64,000 nt of DNA from Macrobrachium rosenbergii (lineage: Eukaryota; Arthropoda; Malacostraca; Decapoda; Palaemonidae), in NCBI RefSeq assembly GCF_040412425.1, contig NC_089788.1, positions 70,185,220 to 70,249,219 of the forward strand, in the 5' to 3' direction. The position numbers and the translations under genes were made by a program. This document shows, piece after piece, positions 26,260 to 38,759 of the stretch. The notes beneath the pieces were generated by a model that saw only the letters and a program-made list of their open reading frames with translations, was not told the origin of the DNA and made no database searches. Within the stretch, counting starts at the first letter, position 1. Every line of letters begins with the position of its first letter.

Positions 26260-26329
<70 letters not shown>

Positions 26330-27375
26330 GTCCGATTTGAGAATGTTAGCTGCAAAATTCTGGGCAGATTAATTCCAGAAATGTTAAGAACTTATAATAT
26401 CGTTGAGGGTAAACATTTGAAAAAATAAAAAGATACCTACTTTGTAGGCCATGACATTTTATTTTATAATAATAGCACACAGGTCTTTCCCAAACGAGAC
26501 CAGTTAATTAAAATTCTGCGTCGATTGATATAGTTACCTCTAACTCTGTGTAGGGAACATGACTTATACGCCAGATTACATTAAATTATCTCTACCGCAG
26601 TTTACAGTGCAGTATCTCCACAGCCGTTCACAAACTAAATCTTATAATCACTTGTTTCAAGAATTGTTCTCATAACCATGGACTCTAAAGGTATGTTTTT
26701 GCCTAGGCAAGTTCCCTTTAGCAAGGTTATGTGACATTGTCTAATTAGGTATATATTTATATGCTTAGAAAACCATTGGAGTAAAAATTTAGTAGAAAGC
26801 CATTGAATCAAAAGCTTTCTTTTATAATTCTGCTGAAAAGAGGGTCACTTTATGCTTAAAATTGTCTGGTTGTCAAATTTATCGTTCCTGAGATGCAGGT
26901 AAATTAAAAGGAAAGATTTTGTAGAAGCAAGCATATTGCTTTTGCTGAGCCAAAGAGAAGGTCATTATATCTGTTCATTTCCGGCTTGAAAGTAATTTGA
27001 AATGAGGGGTTTAGAGATCTGTTTTGTTAAATGATTACTGCAACTCACTCAGAAAAGGATCACAAACTCACTCAGAAAAGGGATCTGAAACTCAATCAGA
27101 AAAGGGATCTGAAACCCACTCTGAAAAGGGGTCTGAAACTCAGTGAAATCTACTCAGAAAAGGGATCTGAAACCCACTCTGAAAAGGGATCTGAAACTCA
27201 CTGAGATTTACTCAGAAAAGGGACCTGAAACTCACTGAAGTCTACTCAGAAAAGGGATCTGAAACCCACTCTGAAAAGGGATCTGAAACTCACTTAGAAA
27301 AGGGATCTGAAACACCCAGAAAAGGGATCTGAAACTCACCCAGAAAAGGGATCTGAAACACCCAGAAAACGGATA

Positions 27376-27454
<79 letters not shown>

Positions 27455-28132
27455 GATTAGGACCGATTTCACAAATGGAGCTGTGTAAATCTTGGCAGAA
27501 TGATTTCCAGAACTTGAAGAACGTTTAATAGCATATAATAGCTTTGAAGGAAACATTTGAAGAAGAAACCAACACCTACAGTTGGCAAAGACCTTATTTT
27601 TTTTATAAAGCGCACAAGTCTTCTCCAAAATAGCCCAATTCCCCTTAAGTCCTGCGTTGATTAATAGAGTTATCTCTACGGCAAAGTGCAAAATCTCTGC
27701 AGAAGTTTACAGTGGACCAATTAAAGTCTTTATAATCACGCCCGTGTCTAGAATTGTTTTCCCAACAACTTGAAAATTAGGGCTTTACCTTGTATAATTC
27801 TCTTTGGCAAGGTTAAGTATTATTGACTGATTATAGGTATGTATTTTATTGCCTAGCAAGCCATTTATGTAAAACAAGGGCGGGAGTCGTTGACTTACAG
27901 TTCAGTTTAAGAGAGAATAATTACACTTGCATCTGTTTAATTGTTAACTGATTTATCTCTCATGAGACAGGGGTATTATGAGGGAAGGTTTTGTAGAAGC
28001 ACCGATCTTACTTTAGTTCAGTCAAAGATAAGGTAATTATGTCTTTGCATTTCCGGTTTCAAAGTAATTTAAAAGGTTTTAGAAATCTTTTTTTGTTCGA
28101 TGACTGAGTCTCAGAAAAAGCATTGCAAAACT

Positions 28133-28213
<81 letters not shown>

Positions 28214-28858
28214 AAGAAAGGTATAATACCTTTAGTATTACCACGACTTTTTTTTTTATCAGCACACAGATTTTCTTTAAAAGAAACTAATTAATTTCCT
28301 GTGTCGATTAATATAGTTATCTCCTATCTCCAGGTCTGTGTAGAGAACACGATCTCATCGCCAGTTTACATTAAGTTGTCTTACGGCAGTTAACAATGCA
28401 ATATAGTCTGTAGCAGTGTACAACGGACAAATTAAATCTTGATTATCACGTGTGTCTCTCAAATTGTTTTCATAGCCATGAATGCTAAATAGGTTTTTGC
28501 GTAATAGTGGTTTCTGGCATATTTTTGTTTGACTAATTACGTATATATTTTATTGTCTAGTAAATCAGGTTAGTAAAATCAAGGAAGGAATCGTTTAACC
28601 AAACAACTTTCTGTTATTGTGCAGTTAAAAAACGAATAATTATACACATACATCTATTTAATTGCCTAGTTAAGTCTTTTATCGTTTCCGAGACACAGGT
28701 AAATTTAAGGAGAGATTTTCTTTTTAAAACAACACATCTTGCCGTAGTTTAATGCATGTCCTGTCTGAAAATGATTCATATTGTAAGCTGTAGAGAAAGT
28801 GAGGTTTATAAAGCGCTTGTTTATTAAATGGCTGAAACTCGCTCAGAAAAAAGTAGCA

Positions 28859-28944
<86 letters not shown>
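26260..28944 (+). repeat. Large-unit tandem array (three diverged units)
   Basis: There are three units of roughly 0.65-1.05 kb, each bounded by (CT)n. CT arrays lie at 26260-26327, 27380-27452, 28135-28210 and 28863-28944. Shared blocks in order: TTAATTCCAGAA-like, a hexamer near CACACAGGTCTT, CTGCGTCGATTGATATAGTTA, CAGTTTACAGTGCA-like, AATCTTATAATCAC, AGAATTGTTCTCATA, TTCATTTCCGG, then ACTCAGAAAA just before CT. Unit starts: 26328, 27453 and 28211. Divergence is high, so the duplications are old. Confidence 0.85.
27043..27378 (+). repeat. 24-bp minisatellite inside unit 1 of the large array
   Basis: About 13 variants of GAAACTCACTCAGAAAAGGG plus ATCT. There is a higher-order alternation of CACTCTGAAAAGG and CTACTCAGAAAAGG types. 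It expands a motif that occurs once at the end of the other units, and runs into (CT)n. Confidence 0.93.
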
Positions 28945-28945
<1 letters not shown>

Positions 28946-29249
28946 AAAATAATTCTTAGGTGCAGTTACTGTTTGCCGTTGATGGAAAATTATCAAAATG
29001 AGGTATTTAAATTATTTTGTCCTCGATTTAATAAGTTGTGGCACGAGAGATTATAAGCTAATCAACCAAAGTATTTTTAATACTTCCTCTCAACGAAAAA
29101 TTATTCGGCAATAGGAGTAATTGTTACATTGGCGTCTGACGTTAGAGACTGCAAAAATCCCAAAAAAATTTGTTTCAGAAACCCCGTAAAGTTGTATCTT
29201 TTCTTAAGTGTTTTCTTTTATTTCCCCTCCCAGAATGTATTATTATCCT

Positions 29250-29575
29250 ATTGCATTAATAAATGGTGTTTGCAACATCCCTTGGGCCCGTTGCTATATC
29301 CACATTTTACCCTTTTACTTCACCTCCATTCCCGCTTACTTCTTTTGATCTTGCTGTCCAACTCCTCTAGCTGTTACTTCGTAGTTCAACTGTTTTCTAC
29401 CATTCCCACCTTTTACTCCTTGTACTCCGTTTCCTTTGTTTCTGAAGAATCTCTCATCTTGATGTCCAGCCACTCCAAGTCCCCCTTTTCACTGTCTTGG
29501 TTGCTGAATGACTGGAAGTGCCCCCGTGCTTGGCTTGACGACCTAAATTTCATAATCAAGCTATTATGCCATTGA
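29250..29575 (+). mobile_element. Interspersed repeat family R1, copy 2
   Basis: This is a diverged copy. It has TGCAACATCCCTTGGGCCCG, GTTGCTGAATGACTGGAAGT and CCGTGCTTGGCTTGACGACC in the order seen in copy 1. The 148-residue open frame over it is not a gene. Confidence 0.6.
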
Positions 29576-31505
29576 TGAGATGAAATTACTGTCATAATAG
29601 CGCCAGCAACGCAAATAACTTGACTAATGCGTCTGTTTTGGTAGTTAATGAAATAGGCCAAGTCCAGTGCAGTACATCATTAAGAACACCGACGCAAAGT
29701 AGGATTTTATTAAATTCATTCGTTGCCCATAATTTAATTCGGCTAAATTCATCATTTGATAAATTATTATTCAGATATTTTGCCTGACAAGCAATTTACG
29801 GATATCACTATCAAAGATTGGTTTTGCTCTGTTACATTTTTTCCTCTCCACGTTACCAACTTTAAAATTGTATCGCTCCTACCCTTAGCTTTTGTAGGGT
29901 ACGTTTGCTTAGATGTGCAAAGTCGACCCTACTTTAAAGAAAAGTCAAATAGTATAGTTTTGCGTTCCTTGCAAATAGTTCCATGTCTGGATAGTTTAGG
30001 CCACGGTTGTAGTTTTGGTTTATATGTGTTTTGTAGCGTTTTTTTGTTTGCGAATAATACCCAAATTAATATGAGTAAAGACTTCCTCATCGTGGTTTAG
30101 TCGTTTATATTTGCGAGCATTGAAGTCGCCAAATGCAGCTATTGTAGCACGGTGCCCAGACGATTGGTACAGGACGTATACGTAAATTTCCATTTAGCTG
30201 TATTTTAATTTTATCGTTACCTTGTTCAGATAACATTCCGTAATAAGGGAAACGCATACAGTGGAAAAAGTGGCTTAATCTTCACCAAGCAAACTATTTT
30301 CTACTGCAAAAAAATGAGTAAATAAATACAAACTGGGAATTATCGCCCATAATAATCTCCAATATTCTGCGTGTAGTTGGTTTGTGGATGACTTGGAAGA
30401 AAATCAATCCGAAGAGTTTTCATTTTTCGAAGATGCAAGATGATTTGTCATGTGAAGGTCGGTAACAATTTATGAACAAGATTTTTTTTCATTTTTCTAT
30501 AATTAGGATAATTTATCACGTGAAGAGCGGTAATAATTTGTAAACTAAATGTCCCATTATTAACCTGCAAAATTTTGAAAAGAGGTAATGAAAAAAAATT
30601 CAAAACAGGAATCGTAAACACGATTAAAATTACGCTTGGCATTTTTAACAATTTAAACCATTCATTTGTGTGAATTTGCGGACAGTTAATGTCTGGTTCA
30701 ACTGTAATCATCTTGTGATGATTATCAACAGGTAATGAACATTGTCAGTAACTTTCTAATCAGATAATAATATTTATACAGGTATGTAGATTGGTCTGAT
30801 AATATAATTTATAGAATCTTTTCCCATGTTAATAATGAAAGTGTAGGAATGAACGATTGGGGTTTCATTTCGTATGTGAAAGTGTAATTTGAGCGAGATC
30901 TCGTACTGAGATATAAAAGATATTGTTCCTTGTTTTTCTTGAAGAATAAAGGCGCCACAATAGTATACATAATATGTATATTATTGTTAAAGACATCCGA
31001 GACGCAATACATATCTGTTGGTCCTCATTGTTTTTCAGCGGCTTAACTTAATTTTGGTAAGCAGCGTCTTTCGTTCCTCATAGATTCGAGTCATTGTTGA
31101 GTACTAAGTTATATTGCCAAGTTCTCCATAGATGTGCTGCTATTTGATATTGCTAAGTGCTTATTGCATATTGCTGCGTCCTACTGTTAAATTCATTTTG
31201 TATATTGCTAAGTAATACTGCTATGTTCATGTATATTGTTTTGCAGTGCTGCTAAATTCATTAAGCTTATTTTCTAATGGTACTGCTGAATTCACGAACC
31301 ATATTTTTTTTTAAATAGTACTTCTAATTTTATATCACTAATTTAATTTTCTTTAGTAGCACTGCTATATTTATGTCGTGTGTCTTAGCTTGTGAGAACT
31401 GCTCAATCCAAGTCCTAATATATTGCTAAATAATGCTGCTTAAATTCATATCATTGCATTATTTTACGTGGGCTCAGATTTGCGTACGAAAATAATTGTA
31501 TAGCG
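29576..31505. other. No gene recognised
   Basis: AT-rich. From about 31095 to 31450 there is a degenerate, roughly 50-bp repeat built on TATTGCTAAGT and CTGCTAAATTCAT. No recognisable domain or hairpin. Confidence 0.5.

Positions 31506-31508
<3 letters not shown>

Positions 31509-31575
<67 letters not shown>
31509..31575 (+). repeat. (AT)n array
   Basis: About 33 AT units. Confidence 0.97.
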
Positions 31576-31577
<2 letters not shown>

Positions 31578-34500
31578 GAAAATATGAAGGACCGTTTGTG
31601 TATCCAGGAAGGATATTAGACTGTAAGTTTTGAAATGCGCTGTTAACAGTGGCATTTGAAATTCTTTTTTTCCCTAGTTTTGTATAGGAACTTGAAGTAT
31701 TCAAGTATTGTAGATTCAGTCTGGTCTCTTGATGTGATTAATAATTCTTGAAAGGCTGTCTTGAGGAAGTGTGGTTTAGCTATGTCCAAGCATTGAAGTG
31801 CGATTATGCGCGCTTTTAGTGACTTGCATATAGAGCAATACTGCATCCTGTTGAGCAGTTAATTTTATTCATTTTAAGTACGGAGAGAGTTCTTTATTAG
31901 CGATTCCTTGTGTCAACGCTCATTTTAGTGGGACCTTGTGAAGTAATTTTCTGAAAATGCAGCAAATCTTAGGTTTCTTATTCAACGAGAGTGAAGGCAT
32001 TTCCAAGGAGCTGTATTTAAATGAAAGGGATTTTTCCTCACGGCTCTTGTTAAATTAATGTTATTTCATGGAAGTAATTTGCCAAATGTCATTGCTTCAG
32101 AAATTGGTTGAGATAGCTGCCTAAATTCATTATTGCTTATGTCTTTGCGTTATGCTAAAATATTTACCGGGTTAGAGTTCATTGCATATGTAAGTTGTGA
32201 TGTGGGTAGTACTGAGGGAAAAGTAATATTGTGATTTTCTTCAGGTACCCAGTTCACTATTGTCAAATTCAAAGATTTATTTGAATATTTTGGGGTAAGC
32301 CGAAAGTAGTCCGGATGAGTGGGCGTGTTTAAATAATTTTATTTATAAGGTGTTTCAGCTTGTTAATTTTGTAGGCATTGTGCTATCCCTTAAATTATTG
32401 TTGTGCCAATGCAAGAAAAGTATTGGGAAGGTTCATTTTGGTAAAATTAATCGGCATTTTTACCACGCAGGAGAAGTTATACGAAGTAAGGTACCGTATA
32501 AAGAGGTTGTCGTTCTACTACGGAATGCATAAATACTATTTCTTTCGACGGAAGGTTAAAAAAATGGAGTAAAATAGGAAATGTGTGAAAATAATGATGG
32601 AGTAGGAATCTGTTAACAGCGAATGAAAATAATATGCACGTGTCTGGTATATATGAATTTATTATGGCAGTCCACAGTTATTTTTCCTTTAGTTAAACCC
32701 CGTGGTGCCTTTTGAATATATAAATTTAAAAACAACCGATTTTTCACGTTTAATAATTGTCCGTGGATATGATGATATGATGTAATTCATCATACATGAG
32801 ATTGATAAGTGATAAAAGGTTTTTATCCCTGTCATTTATTCTTGTTCTGTATTTATTTATTTTACCAAAGCCATTTACAAGCTCAGTGTAACCGTTGTAT
32901 GATTTGCAGTTTTCGAAGCGTTGTGTTATTGGTTATTCTTGATTCGCGGTGTATTTACCGAATTCATTTCTAAACTATCAATAACCTGTTTCCGTTTTAA
33001 TGGATCGTCATCTCACACACAAAATAAGGAAGTCATTATCGTGTTCACGCTGTTGATGCTAAAAGGTTTTGCTTTATTTTTATGCTTTTTGTGTATTTAG
33101 TGGTTCACACTCAGAGAGAGGAAATGGGGGATTTTCTGTAATTTAAACTAATGTTTAAGCATTATTTAAATATAAAAGATAAAGTTTTTAAGCATTAGTT
33201 GTGTATGTATGAAAGATAAACCTTTTTCACTTGCTTTGTGTTAAATAAAACGTGTAATTGATGATTGTGATGTAATGTTGTTGAAGTAGGTCTTTTAATG
33301 TTCCAAGAGAAAGATGTATCATCCTTTCCACAAGTTTTTACTCAGTACATTGACTCCCAGTCACATTAGGGCATTCTCATCTCTTTCTGTCTCAGACACA
33401 AGCTATACATACTTATTGTATACACAGTCAGATGTATTCTTCTTAGCCACGAAGATGAAATATGATGATGTATTCCATTATGAAAACGGAGGAGAGAGAA
33501 AAAAAGAAAGAAAAAAAAAAAAAAACGGAAATCCAGGTCTAAATCGGTCCCAGCAGGTTCACCCTACATCCGGCCTCTTCGGAAGAGGCCTGATCGAGGG
33601 AGAAACTGTGGGAACAAATTAAGGCCCGAATTTCCTTTCTTCCTCTATTTCTTTCCCTTTTTCCGGTGGAATACACTATCACGTACGTTTACAGTAGATA
33701 TGCGCAAACATTTTTAGTGTCACAGAATGGTTCTTTGACATTGCTAATTTGATATAAATGCATTTGTTGGTATTTCATAGAATTTTGCGGTATGGGTATG
33801 CGTTTGCAGGCTAAGTCCGTTTTCCTAGAATATACTCGGAAAAAAAAAAGGATAGTCGCATGTTTAGAACTAATTTCATATCAGTTTTGCCCTAGGTTAA
33901 TTATTGTTGTAAAATGTGTTTTCAGTTGTACTCTCATCTACGCTGCATTTGTATGGACAGGCTGTTTTGCGGATGTTTATTTATGTGTGTATTGTTTTAT
34001 ATCCCTAAGATGTGTTATTTTAAGAGTGCTGTTATTGCTTACCTTAATTAAATCTCCAAAGAAATTGTCCGGGAATATTTTGTTGTAAGAGGTGGGTGGT
34101 AAATATTCAACTGCTTATTGGACAGCAGTTTCTTGACTGCTACGTCAAAATGTAAACAGTAGCTAGTATAAATAGCTTAAGTTCAGAATACCCAGATTGA
34201 ATTAACTCCAGTAATGACAGAGAAACAAATGTTTGTCGTGAAGTTTTATGAGACTTGTTAGACGAATCCGTAATGAAAGAAGAAGCGGTCACGCTTGATA
34301 ACCAACTCGACGGAAAGGTCAAGGTACAATGCAGTAACTGTAATTGGCTTGAATTTCTGAAATGCCTGTCGCTACATAAGCACTTGCATGTCACGTAGTA
34401 TTTAGTATGTCACCTTAAGAAGGGGTGTATCATTGGGCCATTGGTTGCTGGAGGGCACAATTCTAGTAGATCAGTTCATTAAATAAACGTTCGTGCTTGC

Positions 34501-34765
34501 TGCTCAATGAGTAAAGTTTTTGAAAAATGTTTTGCCATTTTTATTAAAAGTTATCGGAGAACTGTGAGAAGGGGTTTGTTAGTCATGCGTTTATTCTTGC
34601 AAAGCGCCTTTTAAATCAATTGCATACACTCTGAATACTTACTTCGTTCATTGTATCCTCCATTTTCCATTTGTAATTCAAAACAACCTTCACTTCAAGT
34701 TCTTGTTCGAATTCATTATGAATATATTTATATGTAAATTCAACTGTCCATGTGCCGGTACGTAC
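31576..34765. other. No gene recognised
   Basis: AT-rich. An A-rich purine run lies at 33490-33525. A strong hairpin GGCCTCTTCGGAAGAGGCC lies at about 33572. The open frames at 32350-32572 (overlapping), 33314 and 33792 show no family I recognise. Confidence 0.5.
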
Positions 34766-35148
34766 GGGCTCATGCTTCCAAGTATTACTCCGTAATGTTT
34801 CAGAATTTCCCATCCGTCTGAAGACTATTTTGAAATCCTGCATTTTGCTCATTGTAAACCTAACTCGTCGTCTTGCAAAGCGGATTTTAGGTATTTCTTT
34901 TGCTCTGAAAGTAACTGGTTTTAGGAATTTGCTTCGGTCACGCATGGGCTCTTGCTTTTCAGTGCGACTCCGTCAAGTTTCAGAATTTCTCCTCTGTCTG
35001 GAGACCATTTTGAAATCCTGCATTATATATACTAATTTTTTTTTGTCACCCGAGTCGAGGCGCGTCTCTGCACAGCCTCGTCTTGCAAAGAGGATTTTGG
35101 GTATTTCTTTTGCTCTGAAAGTAGCTGGATGTAGGAGTTTTCTTGGGT
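34766..35148 (+). repeat. 180-bp tandem duplication
   Basis: Unit 1 starts GGGCTCATGCTTCC at 34766 and unit 2 starts GGGCTCTTGCTTTTC at 34946. Shared blocks include TTTCAGAATTTC, TTTTGAAATCCTGCAT and TCGTCTTGCAAAG, then GGTATTTCTTTTGCTCTGAA. Unit 2 has about 45 extra bases (35025-35075). Both strands have open frames over it; the repeated amino-acid pattern comes from the DNA repeat. Confidence 0.88.
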
Positions 35149-35739
35149 TCCTGGCTTTTTTATGTGATTGTAAAAAATGAGTTGCTTTTTCGCTATAAGA
35201 GCTTCTAATTGTGAGACTTTTAAGTGCGGCTTTTGTCCTTGTATGTAAAGTATGCTTTCGACCTTTCCTGGTCATTTATATGTATGTATTAATGTGTTTT
35301 TCATTGGCTCTTTAAATTGTCAACATTTTTTTTATTCGCCATAAATAATGGGTTATGAATTGTGGTTCCCATTTATGATTGTAATTTAAATTAGAGTTCA
35401 GGGCATTTATTTGTAGTAATCTTGCAAAGGTTTTTGAATTCTGAATGTAGAAAACACCGAAAATAAAGGGGCAATAGTTTTTAATTACTTAATGTTTCAC
35501 CAGTTAAAATTTGTCACTGGTACAAAGCTGCTGTTTCGGAGATATTTTTTAAGGCGTATGTTAGAGTCATGGTCATGTTAAATGTAAACGGAATGTCATA
35601 ACAGTGATCTGTTATTTTTTTGTTTAGTGCCTTGGGAGTCGATATATTATAGACAACTTTATAACCGATGTAAACTATATGAACTGCTGCCTGTTGTTGT
35701 AAATGCTATGTTATTGTTACGATTATTATTGGTGAGGAA

Positions 35740-35908
35740 ATCCACAGTGGTGTAAATGTCATATCTATTAGAAATATAGAAACTAGAGCTTTCTAGAGTC
35801 TGCGTGATTCTCCTTCTCAGCCTTAAAAGGAGATTCGAGCACGATCTTGAAAGCTCTCGTTTGTATATTTCTAATATACGGTATATTTACATTTACACCA
35901 CTGTGGAT
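35740..35908. mobile_element. Foldback (MITE-like) element
   Basis: This is a 169-base near-palindrome. Its left end ATCCACAGTGGTGTAAATGT is the exact inverse of the right end ACATTTACACCACTGTGGAT. The inverted repeat continues inward (TATTAGAAATAT..., AGAGCTTTC... against GAAAGCTCT...) with small gaps, over about 65 bases per arm. It has no coding capacity. An (ATT)n tract follows at 35935-35997. Target duplications were not resolved. Confidence 0.7.
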
Positions 35909-35934
35909 ATCTAAGCCGTTTTAGTGACTCATGC

Positions 35935-35997
<63 letters not shown>
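35935..35997 (+). repeat. (ATT)n array
   Basis: About 21 units, 26 bases after the foldback element. Confidence 0.97.
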
Positions 35998-37061
35998 CAT
36001 CTTGCTGTGAAAGTTAGTTCTGCGTTCTTTTAAAATAAATGCCGTAATTCCACTGACCTGTTATTGATAACACTAAATATTTGTCCTGTATATCGAGCCA
36101 TCTAGTCGTATTTACTGTAGATCGGATTCCAGCAGCTGCAGAAAAAGATTGATGATGGAATCCCAGAAAATAATTTTTTTTCTATTTGCTCATTTACTTC
36201 AACAATAAAAACGTTGATGTAATGGTGGAAACATACTTTTCATTCTTTGATTCAAGCGTCATAAAGAAGTCTATAAGATCAAAATTATATGTTCTTAATG
36301 CTATTATAAATAACGGTAGGGTAGCCGTATATATCGCGTGCCACAACCGTGCATGCAAGTTTTTGTAAGCATGCATTTTCCATGTGTTTTGCCTGTGGTA
36401 TGATGAATTTCCTCAACCAGTTCAGATAAAAGGAAAGCGTTTCGTCACGTCAGTATGCAGCTTATTCATGACTCTGCCCTGGTTAGGTAGAAGAATCCCG
36501 AGTTCATAAGTATTGTGTCGCGGAAATTTCAAAATCTTTGAAAATGGTGTTACTGAGCTTTCCGAGGCCTCAATCTTTCATTATAGATTTCGATTGCTTA
36601 TATTGTCCAACAGGCTTCAGTGATTTCTACTTTGTGGCCATTGAATGTCAGCTTGCTGCATTAGTGGATTACATTCTGTTTAAAATGAGCTTATTAGTTT
36701 CTCTAAATACCAGCGGTGTTGTCCATGTAATTACCCCGAACTAACTTGCTCTTTGTAAAGGATAGGTATATAATGTGAATTTTGATAACTACACCAGCTT
36801 ACTGCTAGAGTATAGAGTGGCGTAAAGTAAGTGAAATTGGGGTGTTTGGTATCGTAGAGTTATGAAATGAGAGAAAGTCCATTCTGTAACCAAGGTCCAT
36901 GTACAACCTTGCGTTTAACATTGCTAAGAGGTGTTTGCAAAGAGAAAATTTTCTTCAACGTGGTTTTTTTTTTATATATATAAAAGGAACCGTGAGGTGT
37001 TTTTTTTTTCAGCTTGGATTTTAAGAATTTAGGAAGAATGTAATTATTTTTTCAGTTTTTT

Positions 37062-37330
37062 TTTGCAGCAGGTTAGAGTTGTTATTTTCACATTATAACA
37101 TTTTTTTTTAGTGTTTGCAGCAGGTTAGATTTATTGCTATTTCCACATTATACCAATTTTGGTTCTTTTAGTGTTTGCAGAAGGTTAGATTTATTGTTAT
37201 TTTCACATTATACCATTTTTTTTTATTTTTTAGATTTTGCAGCAGGTTAGATTTATCGTTATTTTCACATTATACCTTTTTTGTTTTTTGCAGTAGGTTA
37301 GATTTATCGTTATTTTCACACTTATACCAA
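37062..37330 (+). repeat. Roughly 55-bp repeat with acceptor-like sites
   Basis: Five copies of GCAGCAGGTTAGATTTATTG plus TTATTTTCACATTATACC followed by T-rich DNA. Each T-run plus GCAG resembles a 3' splice site. The array ends about 110 bases before the true acceptor of the PPP4R1 exon at 37439. Confidence 0.88.
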
Positions 37331-37438
37331 AGGAAATAAAATTTTGAAATAATTGTTATTGATTAGAATATTAATTTTTAAATTTTTGGGTTGTATGTGG
37401 AGTGCATCTTTTGCTGACATTTAATTTTTTATTTGCAG

Positions 37439-37545
37439 ACAAATGGTGGCTAGGAGCATACAAGAAACGCTCCGAGCCGTAGTGACTATACCTAATGATG
37501 TAAATACGGTGCTGCAAATTATGCATTCGCTCTCGTCCAACGATG
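37439..37545 (+). CDS. PPP4R1: PPP4R1 internal exon (N-terminal HEAT region)
   Basis: This is an internal exon of the regulatory scaffold subunit 1 of protein phosphatase 4, a HEAT-repeat protein that binds the catalytic subunit PP4C and directs it to substrates. Seen: the acceptor TTTGCAG ends at 37438. The exon starts with the last base of a split codon, then reads QMVARSIQETLR..., and ends ...SSND plus one base before the donor GTGAGT at 37546. Human PPP4R1 has RQMVARSLLDTLREV in the same place (from memory of the family), so the ATG at 37443 is an internal methionine and not the start. The leftover G joins AG of the next exon to give Glu, which restores the conserved EPxVRxELMEQ. A T-rich tandem repeat with acceptor-like sites lies just upstream. 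The exon that should precede it (the DKYAxSENxFNR region) was not found. Identity is secure; exact boundaries are very likely. Confidence 0.93.
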
Positions 37546-37554
37546 GTGAGTGTT

Positions 37555-37722
37555 CCGTTTTTTTTATTGCAGTTTTTTCTGTATTGCAATTTTTCTGTAT
37601 TTTATTGCATATTTGTGTTGCAATTATTTTCTGTAATGCAATTTTTTCTGTACTTTTACTTCAAATTTTTTTGTATTCTTATTGCAATTCTTTTTGTATT
37701 CTTATTGCAATTTTTTTCACTT
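37555..37722 (+). repeat. Degenerate 20-24-bp repeat in PPP4R1 intron
   Basis: About seven variants of TATTGCAATTTTTTCTGTAT just after the donor of exon 37439. The open frames over it (to 37824) are read-through of the intron. Confidence 0.75.
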
Positions 37723-38559
37723 AAGCCGTTTTACCTATCACGGGGTGGCTATAGAGGAAAATTGAAGACTGCAGTGATTACAGTATTGAAATGCTTAAAT
37801 TATTCAGTTATTTTTTGCGTTTGAATGAAATTCCGATTTCGTCAACTGCTGTTGAGATTTTTTTTTACAGTTTCATTTCCTCAGTATTAAAAATCATTTC
37901 CTCAGTGTCTATCCGTAATAGGTTTGACAAATTAAATGTTTTCGTATAACGCTGATATTGACTCTAAGGAAATTAACTTATTACAAGGTTTCTCATTTTG
38001 GTTGTGTGCGTAGAGTACACGATGGAATGTGCGTAACTTTTAGGCGTTTGAGCGACTTATTATATGAAGGATCTCTCTATCTTAGTAAAATTTCCATATG
38101 CGTTGACCAAGAAAAAAAAATGATGTTAATATTCTGGTAATGTTTTGGAAGAACGGCGAAACGGTACCGTAATCTTGGCCAACGATTTTAAGAGAATAGA
38201 AGTAAAGACCAGGATATTAATAAGAATTTGTGCTGTAAGTAAACATGTAAACACACGTGGGTTGAATGGTATAAGGTTGGTAATTTTATCTAAGTTGAAC
38301 AAAAAGACTTCTGAAAAATCAGATTTAAAACCTTCAGTTCGTATAAAAATGTAAAATTATAACGAGAATACCTGAGAAGACAATAATATGAAGTCGGATA
38401 TAAAAACAGAGGACTCTATATCATAAAATCTGTGAGCGCGATCAATTTTATCTAATGCTCTAAAATCTGTTTAAGAATGTTAATTGTACGTAACCGGTGT
38501 ATAACAGCTACTTGAAGGCTTGTCAAGTTCTTTGCTAAACGAAGCTTCGAAACGTAACG

Positions 38560-38750
38560 GAACTTGTGCTTCTCAACAGCGAGAGGAGGAGGAGAAGAGT
38601 GGACGTCCCTCAGACTTCGAGGTTCTGGTCGAAGTGGGTCACCAGCTAGGTCTAGTGTGCGTTGAAGTCTCCAAAGACACCATGACGCCCACAGAAAAAC
38701 GTGGCTGTAGAAATTTTCTCCCTCCTGTTTTTTCACGAACGATTTGAATT
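38560..38750 (+). other. Coding-like GC-rich segment, unidentified
   Basis: A GC-rich block in an AT-rich intron. In one plus frame it reads QREEEEKSGRPSDFEVLVEV, then GHQLGLVCVEVSKDT and MTPTEKRGC, with balanced codon use and an acceptor-like CTTCTCAACAG just before it. No donor or homologue is evident, and PPP4R1 needs no exon here. It may be an exonised fragment, a pseudogene piece or a nested gene exon. Confidence 0.3.
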
Positions 38751-38759
38751 TTTTATTGG

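Noticed and set aside
26605..26625. CTCCACAGCCGTTCAC as a further mir-2
   Set aside because: The seed TATCACAG is absent and there is no hairpin partner.
37443..37445. ATG at 37443 as the PPP4R1 start codon
   Set aside because: It is preceded in frame by conserved Q and a splice acceptor, and family proteins continue upstream of this Met.
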